From the NCBI GenBank assembly GCA_014904845.1, contig MU119242.1:1-64000 (forward strand): 64,000 nt of DNA, read 5' to 3'. The notes beneath the pieces are model-generated. The model saw nothing but the letters and a program-made list of their open reading frames with translations. It was not told the origin of the DNA and did no database searches. Position 1 is the first letter of the stretch. Each line of letters starts with the position of its first letter. The position numbers and the translations under genes are program-made. The DNA comes from Acephala macrosclerotiorum. Its lineage: Eukaryota > Ascomycota > Leotiomycetes > Helotiales > Mollisiaceae. Shown here piece by piece: positions 34,465 through 46,299 of the stretch.

Positions 34465-36000
34465 ATGAATGAGAATGGAGGCACCATTCTGAACACCCTA
34501 CCGGACTGTGCGAGGAGGGCCGTGGTTATGGACATCGAAAGGTTGCCATCTGTGGTCCAGCTGTCAACAGATCTCGCCAAACCCTCTAAATATTGGCATG
34601 GGACCTCAGTTGCTCCTCAAGAGCTCTGCGCACGATGCAGCCAGATCAACTGGACTCACTTCCTCGGGAAAAATCCCGGGGTAGCAACTCAGATCCAGTG
34701 GGGTTTGGATCTCATTCTCCGTCGTGCCCATTTTTGCAGACTGTGTCGGCTACTCATGAACTTGGTTCTCATATCGTTTGGGACATTGGAAAGTTTGCCT
34801 AGCAAAGTAGTCGCAGACACCTACTTCAAACCTAGGGCAGTCCAGTACAGGGGACTGGCTTCTACCAAGAAAAGAACGACCTCAGTTGGCGATACCTGCA
34901 TGCAAACTCTTCCTTGGAGATTCACCATCCACGCTTTACCTCCCGCGTTTGAGGCATGATCTTCTACTCGAAGCGACATCGGAAATACCTCCCAAGGAGA
35001 CAGACAGGTTCAAGGCGAGGCGTGTGGGGCCTTGGGTCAACCCAGACTTGCTGTCATTTTGGCTCAATCAATGCGTGACCCTCCATTCAAATTCATGCAG
35101 CGATGGTACCGGTTCGAAGCATAATTTGAGCTCCCTTCGGCTGATCGATGTTCAGCGTTTTTGTGTCGTGCCAGCTCCGCAAAATTGCCATTTTTTCGCT
35201 CTATCGTATGTTTGGGGCAGCGTACAACAACCACTGCTTCTCAAGGCAAACCAGGATGATCTATCAAAGGACGGTGCTTTGGATCGCATCCAGCCAAAAC
35301 CTTCGCGAACGATTAGAGACGCAATGACGCTTTGTAGAGCGTTGGGAGAGAAGTATCTGTGGGTCGATAGCCTGTGCCTCGTTAAAGATGAAATAAACCA
35401 CAATCCTGACCAAATAGCGGATATGGGTTTGTACGTGACCGAGTATTTCTTTTCCTTTCCATCATAAGGAATGTTCTTGGACGTACGGACGCCAATTTCT
35501 CTCGGGACATTTAAATCGCTCCCAGAGTATAAGAAAATATGCTGATCCTGTGTTCCTATGGATAGGGTGTATGGCGCGGCGGAGGTAACTATTGTTGCTG
35601 CATCAGGTAGCCATTCTGATGCAGGGTTGCCAGGGATCGGATCTCCTCGAGCTGTGCAACAAGTCTCAATCTCCATTCAGGGATACAATTTCCTGACTGC
35701 TTATAACTCGCACTACAAAGCCGCACGTAGGCCGACATGGAGCACTCGAGGTTGGACCTTCCAGGAGCAATATCTCTCAACTCGATTACTTATATTTGGT
35801 CATGAGAATGCCTTCTTCAGGTGCAGAGAATGTCTCTGGGTCGAAGATGTTGTTCTAGACGTGCCGAGGTTGTCATCAGAGGTTCGTGAGAGTGTTGACG
35901 GAGCACATGGCTATTATGACTGGGCCAAAGGTAATCCTGTGGGTAAATTCGTCGTTATGGCATAGCTGCTCTCTGTTGACTCTGTTCTGGTCTTCTTCCC
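34465..36000 (+). pseudogene. HET-domain (heterokaryon incompatibility) protein, frame-broken
   Basis: A Cys-containing N-terminus ('ELCARCSQINWTHFLG', 'RRAHFCRLCRLLMNL') is followed by a break near 34955. The next frame carries the linker ('FKARRVGPWVNPDLLSFWLN') and the HET core: 'LRLIDVQRFCVVPAPQNCHF', 'FALSYVWGSVQQPLLLKAN', 'TIRDAMTLCRALGEKYLWVD', 'SLCLVKD'. A 135-nt intron (35431-35565, GTACGT/GATAG) joins to 'VYGAAEVTIVAASGSHSDAG' and 'RGWTFQEQYLSTRLLIFGHE', which are family hallmarks. The C-terminal part decays after 35930; scraps such as 'IIFSAFSMFAAKES' continue to about 36150. HET proteins trigger cell death on non-self fusion. This copy has a frameshift and a degraded tail, so probably inactive. 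Confidence 0.75.
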
Positions 36001-36599
36001 ACCCAGAACACGCGTTGAAGGATGAGATGGCAATGAAAACCTATTAGAATGCGTCTTAGAACGAAAAGGAGAGGTGAAAGTATAATATTCAGCGCATTTT
36101 CAATGTTCGCCGCAAAAGAAAGCAACGGGTCGTCTTCTTTCAGAAATCCTTTTTTGGAGAAAGGAACTTTGGGGAGAAAATCTGGGCGAGACATCTCGGG
36201 AAGGATCGGAACTAAATCACGTGTTGGAAAGTGGATCCCCTTTAATCCAACCGACTCTGACTCTTTTCAGCTTCATCTCTCGAATAACAATCCTTTGCAT
36301 CACAAAAGCCAAAGGCATGCCGCATCGGCGGATAAGTGGCTCAGCAGTACCTCAGGTACATGCGCCATTCTGTCCCGCCCTAGGCGAGCAACTAAATCAG
36401 CCAACATCACCGCGCAGCACGCAATTCAGAGGCTATGTAGCATTATCTCAAATTCAAGTACCAGTCCATGGCCTCGTCTACTCAAATTTGCCAGGGAACT
36501 AGTAACACTTATGTTGAAAGAGCATTCTCATTTGCAGCATAAACACGTCAGCTGAAACCCGATCAGAGCTCTAGCTACAGTGGCAGCTGGGCCTATGAT

Positions 36600-38428
36600 C
36601 TTGCAGAAGACTCAACTCAGGACGAATCTTGTGCACTCATCCCCAAGGCATCGTCCGAAAATGAACCAGCAAGTACGAAATTGTCGCCAAGCCCAGGCTT
36701 TTTGCGGATTCAGATAGGTGAGGGCATCCAATTCCTCGAGATGAATTCCCCTGACGAGTTGCAGCTATTTTCTCCAATGTTTTCCTCTCTGGATTTGATG
36801 GAACAATTACAGCTTCAACGTACGCTGTCATTGGATCAGACTTCGACACTGCCAATACCATCTCCTGGCTGACAACAGCATACCTCATCACCTCAACGGC
36901 ATTCCAGCCTTTGTATGGGCGTTTCTCCGATCTTCTTGGACGACGTGCCTGTTTCTTCACCGCAACTGGTACATTCGTGATAGATGCCTTGGGTGTGGTC
37001 TTGCACCAGATATCATCTTCCTCGACCTTGTGAGAGCATTGACTGTTCTTGGCGGTGGAGGTTTGATCACGATGGCGACCATCATCCAGTCCGACATTAT
37101 CCCGTTGCAGAGGAGAGGAATGCATCAAGCGATACAGAACTTGCTCTGGGGATTTGGATCAATATGTGGCTCGAGTCTTGGAGGCCTCATTGCGGACAAA
37201 ATCGGATGAAGATGGTGCTTCTTCTGTCAAGTCCCGTTTCTCTAGGAGGCCTGTTCATTGGATATTTTGTTATCGTCAACCCTCCCCCTTCCGAGACTGG
37301 GATCGAAGTCGACCTTGATGAAGGGAAGAAGTCATTTTGGCGACAGATTGATATCAGTGGATCGATTCTTCTCGTCATTGGCCTCTCAGTTCAACTCGCG
37401 GCGCTAAGCCTCGGAGGAAATCAATACTCGTGGTCTGATTTCAGAGTCATTTTCAGCTTGGCACGCAGCTTTGTGATTCCTATCATCTTCGTAGTAGTTG
37501 AGCTAAAGACGAAAGCATTACCGATAATGCTGGTGTGGATGCGGAAAGGTCGAGCTGTCATCTCAAACACAATCAGCAACATTCTTGTTGGAATGACAGC
37601 CTTTGCGGTAAGGCTTCCGACACAAAGAACCACATTTCTGGCCGACCCGTGTATAGTTTCTCTTTATAGTGCCGCTATTCTTTCAGGCTGTGCTTCTTGA
37701 ATCGGCGTCTAAAGCTGGCATGCGCTTGATCATTCCGTCACTTGCAACACCAATTGGAGGTCTGGTTGCAGGCTTTGTGATGAGTAGATAGAGGATGCTC
37801 AATCATCTCATCCGTGCTGGGTGTTTCTTCATGGTTCTTGGCAATGGTTTCATGGCCTTACTTCAGTACCACGACTCGAGTTGGAAGTACCTCGTATACC
37901 TCTTCCTAGCCAATCTGGGACAATGAATTGTCTTCCCTAGCATTCTTTTCACCAACATTGCTGCCTTTAAGCAATCTCGTGAGTTGTACCGAGAATACCG
38001 TGGGGTCTCGGCTCACCTTCACAGAGCAAGCTGTGTCAACCTCAATGGTTTATCTTTTTCGGAACGTGGGGAATGACTTGGGGAGTTGCCGCAACATCAG
38101 CCATCATTCAAGACAGGCTCACATCCAGATTTCTATCTATACTGGTCGGAATACCCGAGAAAGAGAAAGAGATGCTTCCTTCTTCTCTCCCTCTCATTTA
38201 CTTGACTCGCGTATCGTGCTAAAGCTGGCATAAAAATTTGTTAAGATCATCGAGTCAATTCGTCATTCCGTTTCGTCGCTCAAGAATCTTGACCCAGAGA
38301 CTCAAGATATAGCAAAAGGAGTCTATTTCGAAGCTCTTCGATACACATTCCTTGCCTCAACAGCATAGGCAGCAGTTGCTCTCTTCGCTGCCTTTTTCGC
38401 TCATGGTCAAAAGCTCAATCGAAAATGA
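36600..38428 (+). pseudogene. MFS transporter (DHA2/Vba-type), multiply broken
   Basis: Ordered transporter pieces in changing frames: 'VFLSGFDGTITASTYAVIGS' (helix 1), 'TISWLTTAYLITSTAFQPLY' and 'GRFSDLLGRRACFF' (motif A), 'LGGGGLITMATIIQSDIIPL', 'GFGSICGSSLGGLIADKIG' (helices 4-5, antiporter region). A TGA follows where Trp is expected before 'RWCFFCQVPF'. Then frame change to 'GGLFIGYFVIVNPPPSET', 'SGSILLVIGLSVQLAALSLG', 'LFFQAVLLESASKAGMRLII', 'TPIGGLVAGFVMSR' and a TAG, 'YLVYLFLANLGQ' and a TGA, and finally 'AKGVYFEALRYTFLASTA', TAG, 'AAVALFAAFFAHGQKLNRK'. Intact relatives export drugs or load basic amino acids into the vacuole. Several stops fit Trp (TGG) to stop changes, as RIP produces. 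Confidence 0.75.
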
Positions 38429-39379
38429 TCGACGGCCAGGCCGAGACACGACAGCGGGGGAACTCCAGACCCTAGCCCCTCATTTTCAATCTGGGCTTAG
38501 TCCATGTACCAACGCGTCACTCACCAAGGTACGTTTGGCACTTGCAATAAGCTGAACAGCAGCCAGTACCGAATCCACTCACCAACCTCAAATGGCTCGC
38601 AGAAATTCTCTCACGTCTTGACAAACGGCTCATGGTCCTGTCCATCCGGCCAAGCTGTTGTGATGAGGGGAAAAGGAAAAGCAACCGATACACGATGCAT
38701 GCAGGTTATTCCACCACATATAATTATCATTTCGATGTCGTCAGCCGCAATCTATGTAGTACAACGTATGAGTAGCGATCGCATCTGCCAAGGAGATGTC
38801 CTCGCCACATGCATGTAATTCATCCTCATCCTGTACTGAGTCAACCCGTTCCCCTTATCGTTCACCAACATCCAATCACCCCGCGCACTCAATCAAGGTT
38901 CGCCTTAGCTCGAAAGCCAAAGCAGCGCTTGATTCGATACTGAAACAAAAGGTTGCAAGTTTAGGCCGCAGATGTGAACGAGGGCAACAAGTACCACGTA
39001 CAAAACGGGTGCGTGATTTGTTGCTCGAGGTTTTGACAACATTAGATGCTCTCTTAGCGTGTCTTGGGTATGGAGCTTAATCGCGCACAGTAGTGGCTTA
39101 GAGCTTAAGTGCGTCCGGGGAATGGTTAGGGCATGCTAGGGCCTGCATCTCGCGGGCGTTATATAGTTTGCTCATGACGTTTTGGGTGGATCGGATCTGC
39201 GGGGTAGGCAGGGTCTCGAAGATCAAGGCTCTTGGCGAGAGGGTTGATAACCAAAAAGTCAAGATTAGGAGAGGTATATATATGGATGCACCGTTACCTC
39301 GGTCGGGAATTGTTTGTTTAAATCAATGTTAAACAAACTCACGTTACACATCCGGCAAACCAAAAAACAATCATTCAAT
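38429..39379. other. intergenic region, no firm gene
   Basis: One 94-codon frame (38796-39080) has a basic, helical end ('KAKAALDSILKQKVASLGRR'), but no start context, motif or neighbour supports it. 39270-39379 looks like the promoter and leader of the next gene. Confidence 0.4.
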
Positions 39380-39995
39380 ATGGCTGCACCACGATCACCA
39401 ACAGCTCCAGGCATCACCTTCCAAGAGCCAGCTCTTGGCAAGTCTTATCTTCACCTTAGCATATCAGACAAGAATCGACTAACATAATCCAGTCCGCATC
39501 CCAACGGGCAGCTCGGGAGATATTGGCTCTCTCGAAGATGATGATGAGAAGAATCACGCACAAGACTGGTCCGTGACCACTGATCCTAAAGACAGCTGGG
39601 CGAATCGCGAGCGTCGTCGTTCCAGCGTCTGGTCCAAAGTCGACGATGTCGATGTTACATCCTACAACGCAAAACGTCTCTCTGCTACCGGTGCACCCCG
39701 TCGAGGCAGCATCTTGAGTGTTTGGTCTACAAGCAAGGATAAGAAGGGTAGAGATGTTCTAGCACACGATGATCATGAGGGTAGCGACCAAGACGAGTCT
39801 GCTATCGTGAGAGACGACAATGGGAAAGCCGAGAGCATCAGCGGAGATCCTGACCTCTTGAAGATGATGAACAGGGAAAGAAGAGGCACTGGTGGTAGCG
39901 ATAGGAGAGGAAGTATCTTGAGCTTGTGGAATCAGGGCAAAGACGAGAAGGGACGATCTATCATGATGCACGACGATGAGGAGTGGAAAGTCTGA
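39380..39995 (+). CDS. hydrophilic RRGS-repeat protein, 186 aa, GC-AG intron
   Basis: Exons 39380-39437 and 39493-39995 close to 186 aa only if a GC donor is used (CTTG|GCAAGT ... CCAG). The protein starts 'MAAPRSPTAPGITFQEPALV' and is disordered, acidic-basic mixed. It holds two copies of a module: 'RRGSILSVWSTSKDKKGRDV' with a following 'HDDHE', and 'RRGSILSLWNQGKDEKGRSI' with 'HDDEE'. A related 'RRRSSVWSKVDDVD' lies in front. Each module opens with R-R-x-S, the PKA/basophilic kinase consensus. Similar short disordered proteins occur in filamentous fungi, but I cannot name one safely. No membrane or signal segments. Confidence 0.75.
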
Positions 39996-41311
39996 GATGG
40001 GAGTGGTGATATGATTGAGATGTAGGATTGCGAGTTGGGATGTCTTTTCAAGCGTCGATACCATGACTAATGTATGAAAAGATCTACTTTAGGATATAGT
40101 CAGGGTTGTAACAAGAATAAAAAATTTGGAATATTCCCCTTCGCCCTTTGGTGATTTGTTCCCTCATTTCTTATCTCCTAGGGTTGTGAGCCTATCATAG
40201 TGTAGGGCAATCTTGCTATTTGCGGGATTTTGAGGCAGGAAATGTAGTCACGATGGCCGAATCGAAGCAAGCCTGGGGAACCAACGCAGAAAGCGGGCAC
40301 CAGATAACAGAAAACGTGGCTCAGCGACACTTCTGTTATCAATGAGTGCCCGTCAGTTGTCCAGAATGGCACGCCATCGTGCTTGGCCACTTGGCAACTC
40401 TTGGGATGCATCACTATCGAGTAATGGAGGGGTTATCCCAAGAACCCTCTTTCAATTCATGGAATACAAAAGGACAAGTGAATGAACGACATCTCACGCT
40501 GTACTTCGACGAACAAGTTTCTTGTTCGATTATTTCGGTAAGTCCGGTTTCCTGAGTAAATGGCGCGTACCCACAAGGGATCCCGAAGCAAAGCGACTTG
40601 TGATGATCTCAACGATTATTGGTCGATCAAGACGTCCTTCCTCAGCCAGAGACGTTACCATATGCGGTATCTTCTGCGGTGGTCGCCAGATTGGCCACAT
40701 GACAGTTGATGGACCCTACATGCTTTTGTGGCTTGGCCGCCATGTCAACTTCACTCCTTCCTATCATCACAACACAGGGGTGAAAACCGCAGCTTCAATT
40801 CCCCCCTCTCCCAAAACAATATTAGCATTTCAAGCACCTTTTGAGTCTGCAACTGAGTTGCAGGGTTTTGAACAATCTGATTGCCTCAAGCTTTCCTCTT
40901 GACACGCAACCCAATTTGCAAGAGTACCAGCTTTCTTTGACTAGAGACTTACGCAAGAGGAAAGAGCGAATGAAGATGTCCCATTCTACCCCTTGAGCAC
41001 CCCGCTCTTTCGGATTCCAAACACCACCTGCATGATAAGCATCCAATAGCAAGAGGAAATGGGAAAACTTTCCATTTTCGTCTAGATTGTGTACCTCCAA
41101 TTTTCTGCAAGATGCATGCAACAATCCTGTTCCTCGCAAAGTCCTCACTGTAAGTCAGCACGGCCGCGAGCCCCAACTTCGTGTCCCATCAACTCGATCC
41201 CCGCTTCTCCGTGCCTGCACTGCAATCCCCTTCTCATATAAACTCTTCGAGATTTGAATCTCAGTACAAATAAGTTCGGATGATTCTTATAGTTTCTAGG
41301 GGCCAATCTTC
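39996..41311. other. intergenic region, no supportable gene
   Basis: Short frames on both strands without motif or protein-like composition. Confidence 0.45.
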
Positions 41312-43065
41312 TTATTCCCTTGACTCGTTTACGGCCTCCTTTTCAACCTTGTCCCGCTCAACAAAGAAGTTCACGCTTTCATCAATTGTGATTAAACCTA
41401 CCCTTCTATAGCACGCAGCCTGGGTCCTTGAGCCCTGCAATTCTTCCGGTGCAATAGATTTTGGTATGAGACAGGCAACCATAATAGTAGTTTTCGAGTT
41501 GTCTACCTCTTCGTTGAAGCCTCCGAGTACTGTGATATTTTTCTCTAGTTGGCCAAGCTGTAATACTGCGAATTGCTGTCCGTCATAGCCGACGTGACAC
41601 TTGTTGAATTCTCGATCCTGAAACAGCGTGTTGCACATGTAAGCTTGGAATTTAGGCCAGGTTTTGCTGTCTTGTCCATGGCTATCCACCCCAATACACC
41701 GATCAGGATATCGAAGTGCCCTGATCACAATCTCACCACTGTCCACTGGCCCGTAACGAGTACTCGAAGAATAATCAAGAGATACGTGTTGAATGTGGGT
41801 AAGTGGTTTGATAGTGTTGTTTTCCATAGTCATATTGAATTGAAACTCCCACTAGACTTCATCACAGCTTATCCAGTGCCACGAAGGGGATTTAAGCAAC
41901 TACTCTGGGTCCGCTGACGTGTTTCGAGTCCCTTACGTTCTGGTCTCTAGGTGAGGCCGAAGATAAGGTCATTTTTCCAGAGGCCGGCCAAGTAAGTGTC
42001 GTCGACATGGGTTTCCAAACTTCTTGCTAACCCTCCAAGGACAATCTATCGATCCGAGGCGACTGTGAGCCAGCGCTTCGAGTAGTTTTCATGAAAGAGT
42101 GTCAGTCTAAGTAAATCTTACACGAATCTATAGTATGATCGGAAATATAATGCGAAGGTTGTGCTGACATGCTTATGTTGTATCTGTGGAATGAGGAAGC
42201 TCGTTTCCAAGCCTCCAATTTATCGGCTCGATTTCGCAACTTTCCCAGATCGAAAGGGCAGGACAAGTCCATAACATCTGGCCAGAAATATAAGTGAACG
42301 TCCGCCATGATAAAAGCTATTCCTATAAAGTCCAGCCTCGCGATGCCCATGGTAAATTTTGAGGCTCTGGGAGGTTGTTGTCCCGTCAAACTTTCGAAGC
42401 TACACATGATTTTGAGCAGAGTCATTCTCTTCTCCGCTTCCTTCTAAGGATGCAAAAATATCAAACATCTCGCAGTTACGCAGATTCTTCTCTTCCCCAA
42501 TTCGAGTGTACAGTCGAGCCTTGGGTATAGGCGCGGCTGTAAACCTCGCAGTTTTAAGCATAAAAATAGAAATGCCTGAAAGTGATTAGCTTAATTCTCA
42601 ATTTGGTCGTTCTTGAACAGACTCACTTTGCCCTTCTCACTCCAACCGTGATAATTATCAGACCACTTAAGCTGATGAGAAATTGGCGCGCAGAATTCAC
42701 AGAACTTGCTAGCCATCTCGAGCTCCCAGGTGTTGGGGTGGTCACGTGGACCAGCACTAGTTTAGCTTAGCATTCTACCTTAGATAGTTTCTCTCTCTTG
42801 AGACCTTCTCTCTTCAGACGCACCAATACACACAGACTTTCCAGACAAGACTTACTACGCTAAGACCGTGGTACATCTTGCGGTGAGGACTGTTATACCA
42901 GGTGTCGAGGTGATGAGGATAGAATTTAACTGGGAGAGGAATAGTCCGTACGAATAACTTGGAAGCATAGTTCTGAGGATCACAGTCAGGTATTGCTTCC
43001 AGCTTTTCAGCTACAGCAACCATGCTGCGAATATCAATCTTCTGACAAACATCACAGAGTGGCAT
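41312..43065 (-). pseudogene. HET-type protein relic lacking its HET core
   Basis: N-terminal piece from 43065: 'MPLCDVCQKIDIRSMVAVAE' and 'FVRTIPLPVKFYPHHLD'. After a good GTAAGT donor, a second piece near 42740-42630 reads 'HPNTWELEMASKFCEFCAPI', and after another intron-like gap 'EEKNLRNCEMFDIFASLEG' to a stop near 42413. The C-terminal piece is an open frame (41833-41312): 'YDGQQFAVLQLGQLEKNITV', 'TTIMVACLIPKS', 'ACYRRVGLITIDESVNFFVE'. These are the two ends typical of HET-domain proteins, but only ~580 bp lies between them and it shows none of the A-L-S-Y-x-W-G, L-W-I-D or V-Y-G-x-A motifs. So the central domain seems deleted. Confidence 0.5.
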
Positions 43066-44493
43066 GGTAGAACGAGGTTACAAGGTCTTAGTATGAAAGA
43101 TGCGTTTGTAAGGTTATAAAGAGTCGGGTGTCATTTCTTGGGCAATATGATATTTCTTCCTCATGACGGGCTGCAAATGCATGAGGCGTTTCGCTGTCGG
43201 TTGACGATCGAGATTCTGCTTGGAGGGGCAGCAGAAAGATGGTAGATGATGCCCCCGGGTATTGCGGATTGGTCAAAACTATTGCACCCCGCCGGTTAAT
43301 CTAGAATCATATCGGAATAACACACAGATCTGGCTTTGGTCTCCAACTTCTCGAGACGAGCTGTACACAGCCTTACATGCCATCACATGCCATCACATTA
43401 GGAGGACACAACGACTCAAGTAGCAAATTGCGAGCTTCCAAGCCTCTCCTCGAGCACCATTTATCTTGAAAATTTAGACATCCACGCTAAAGCCTGTCCA
43501 ATGAAAATGGTGGAAGTTCAATTCCTCTTCCAGGATTATAATGTTGTCTTTGGCCCCAACTCTCAGCCCCATGTACAAAGATCCCGCTAGAGAATGATCT
43601 TTTCCTGGATCCGGTACAGAACTTATCCTACACGCAGACATTCGCATGCCCCCAAAATGAAAATAAACATACTACATAGAAAGATCGAGAATAGATGCAG
43701 ACATTGGCAAAAGGGCCATAAAACAAGGAGAGACAATAGGTTCAATGGCTCATACTTGGCATCTATCACTCAGCCCACACTCAGTAAGGCCAACGATGCC
43801 CACAAAGCCTCGCTGTCAAATGACGACTCAGAGACCGCCATGTCCTCATTACATGGCTGTCCATGCTCCGGATTCCTCCAAATTCGGCTATGGATCAATA
43901 CCCCTTCGTGCGCTGTGTATATGCGTATGAACGCTGAATGGACCTGGCCTCCAAACTTTGAGAGCCTCATACTCCGCCTCAGACTGGAGACACCAATCGC
44001 AATACTTCAAAATCAACAACACTCCCAAAAAGCGGGCCAACGCCTAGAGGCATGCTTGAAATGATGGCGACTCCGATAAAGTTGCCACACTTTTGGCTTC
44101 CGACCTCAAGCTTGGCCTTGGTATAAATATATTAGTATTGCTAACAGGCCACGCAACAAATAAAGCGATCAAGAAAGCGTGGACATGTAGAGAAATCGAA
44201 GGAAAGAGTCTTCCCAGAGGTCGAATTTGAGCTCTGGAAAAAAAAACTCCAAAAGGCCATCTCCCATGTCAACGGTAAAGAGCTGTGATAACTGAACGAG
44301 GACCATTTAGTCGTGAGGAACACCGTCCTGTCTTCCCATCGGAAACGAAAAAAACAATTCGACCAAGGAGGCCGGCTCTCGCGATGGTCAATGCTCGTCC
44401 TTGGAATTTAACGGTATTGGGACACCAAGCAGAGTTCCATTGCCCTCGAACATTATTCATTAACCCGTATAGTCTCCCTCTCTCGGACTCCTC
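43066..44493. other. intergenic region, no supportable gene
   Basis: No coding frame is convincing. A 12-bp unit CATGCCATCACA is directly duplicated near 43378-43400. Confidence 0.45.
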
Positions 44494-44934
44494 CTAACAA
44501 TGCACATCCCCAGAATCAAACTCCCAATCATTCTCCACCAACTCTGGAACCCCCGCCACATTCCCTGAAATAACCCATTGCTTCCATCCCAACGTCTCAG
44601 GGTCGATCCAGAACGCAGTCGCATCGTCCCTCACTAGCACCTGTCCCATCACTCCAAAAACGTCGACTTGTATGTATGGTGACGAGCAGTTGAAAGCCCC
44701 CCAAGGACCATTGAAGGATGATATTGAGGGGATGGCGCCGGGTACCAATGCAGTCAAAGGCTTTATGCTTCCGCCGCAGACGTTGGTTCCGTTTTTTGTG
44801 ACGTAAATTACGGGTTGGTAGGTGGTTGTAAGGCTTGTTGTATTGCTGATCATCGAGACGCCGCCAGTGATGCGGTAGCAGGCTTCGGTGAGGGTGGCTG
44901 CCATAACGCCAAGGAGGACTGTTGAGCTGCGCAT
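44494..44934 (-). CDS. small secreted protein (146 aa)
   Basis: A single-exon frame with a signal peptide ('MRSSTVLLGVMAATLTEACY', cleavage probably near residue 18). The mature part has four cysteines (in 'ACYRITGG', 'NVCGGSIKP', 'AFNCSSP' and the terminal 'DVHC'), several N-x-S/T sequons and alternating hydrophobic residues ('YIQVDVFGVMGQVLV') suggesting a beta-rich fold. It ends right on the last Cys. No catalytic motif; no named family recognised. Plausible roles are cell-wall or environmental interaction, including effector-like, but this is only inference. Confidence 0.7.
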   Translation of the reverse strand: MRSSTVLLGVMAATLTEACYRITGGVSMISNTTSLTTTYQPVIYVTKNGTNVCGGSIKPLTALVPGAIPSISSFNGPWGAFNCSSPYIQVDVFGVMGQVLVRDDATAFWIDPETLGWKQWVISGNVAGVPELVENDWEFDSGDVHC

Positions 44935-44954
44935 GGTGGGACGGGAGATATTAT

Positions 44955-44994
44955 GGTTCGAGCTTTATGAGGTTCGAGTATTGTAAGGTTCGAG
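44955..44994. repeat. 16-bp tandem repeat upstream of secreted protein
   Basis: GGTTCGAG recurs at 44955, 44971 and 44987, exactly 16 bp apart, with similar filler. It lies 20-60 bp upstream of the minus-strand ATG at 44934, within the likely 5' leader or core promoter. Confidence 0.6.
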
Positions 44995-45628
44995 AAATAT
45001 GTGCCTCGAGGACTATGATAGTGTCGATGCCAGAGAAATGCCAATTGAGAAAGAGGGAATAGTATATGTAGTGATCTGGTTAGGAAAAATTCCTGCAAGC
45101 ATGTCAATACATCCAAATTTGAGCATCACTCGATACCTCTTTCTTCCATATCGAGCCTTCCACCGAGACTACCAGCTGAGCCGCTCGTATTCCTCGAGAT
45201 CTCCGAAGGTCATGCAAGCTTCGTGGAGCAGCAATGATCCCTCGACGAGTCGTATTCTGAATATTCAGTCTCCACGATCCTCTTTAGCTCGAAGAGCGGT
45301 ACTGAGCTGCGGTCAATTTCAATTGATGCTGTAGGGTATGGCTAAAGCCTGTCGAAATTTGGGGAAAGTGGAGTGGTAGGGGAAGACATCACGGAGATGC
45401 AGGGCAAAGGGCAAGGGCTCAAGGGCAGATAAACGAGGTCTGGCGAGGAGCAAAGATGCTGGCAAATCTCAATTACCGAAATAGAACAACACGAGCAATC
45501 ATGGCTCGAGATTTTTACGAAGAGAGACGATGCTGTGGTTCGGATGAAAGACAACCTTTCGCGAAACACGTTCACGGGGGTGTGAGGCAGCTTAGTCAGC
45601 AGTCTCACTAAGTAGGTGCGCTGCCTTA

Positions 45629-45885
45629 CGAGCCTGGGATCACAAGTCTGTGTTTTACAGGGCTCTTCGGGCCTTCTCGCTAATAAATGAGCGCTGAAAC
45701 TAAATTAACTCAAATTTGCTTTATAAACTCATTATAGCCTTTTATAAATATTGTAATATAAGTTCAAATAATTTTGATTTGTGCGTATTTTACACTTTTA
45801 AAGTAAAGTCGTCGAGTTTAGTTTTCGTCGCTTAAAAATGCCCTAAAAAATGCCTGGAAAACACAGACTTATGATCCCAGGCTCG
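45629..45885. mobile_element. MITE-like element, 33-bp terminal inverted repeats, TTA duplication
   Basis: The left end CGAGCCTGGGATCACAAGTC and the right end (read on the minus strand) CGAGCCTGGGATCATAAGTC match over about 33 bp with two or three mismatches. Both ends are flanked by TTA (45626-45628 and 45886-45888), a plausible 3-bp target duplication, as made by PIF/Harbinger-type transposases. The 257-bp interior is AT-rich, has no coding frame and contains a looser inner inverted repeat (GAAACTAAATTAACTC and GAGTTTAGTTTTC). Non-autonomous; superfamily is inferred from the TTA only. Confidence 0.7.
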
Positions 45886-46299
45886 TTACAGCTCAGCCAA
45901 CCTTAACATCTCGAACACCTCACAAGAATTTCCTCTTCAAACCGGTGCAGTATTGACAAAACTGCTGAGATACTGGAGAAAACTTTCCGATGGTTGCCTA
46001 TCCTGGAAATCTGCGAGACAAGAACTGGCAAAGGACCTTCAAAAGCCTCACCATGCATCACAAATGTTCGAGTTCCACAAAGTCACACTCTCGGCTTCAC
46101 AACCGAAGGAAAGAAGAAGACAACACTATAAGGCCTAGAGTTCCCTAGTCTCAAATCAGCATTGTGCGACTGCATCTCGATCTGAAGACTTCGCGTTCCG
46201 GGGGCCGGAGAAAGACAGCTTGATCATCAGCAGCCTCTAAATCAATCTCTGGTATAAACTGGCAGAGGTGAGAATTCTAGAAGCCATTGAAGATGAATG

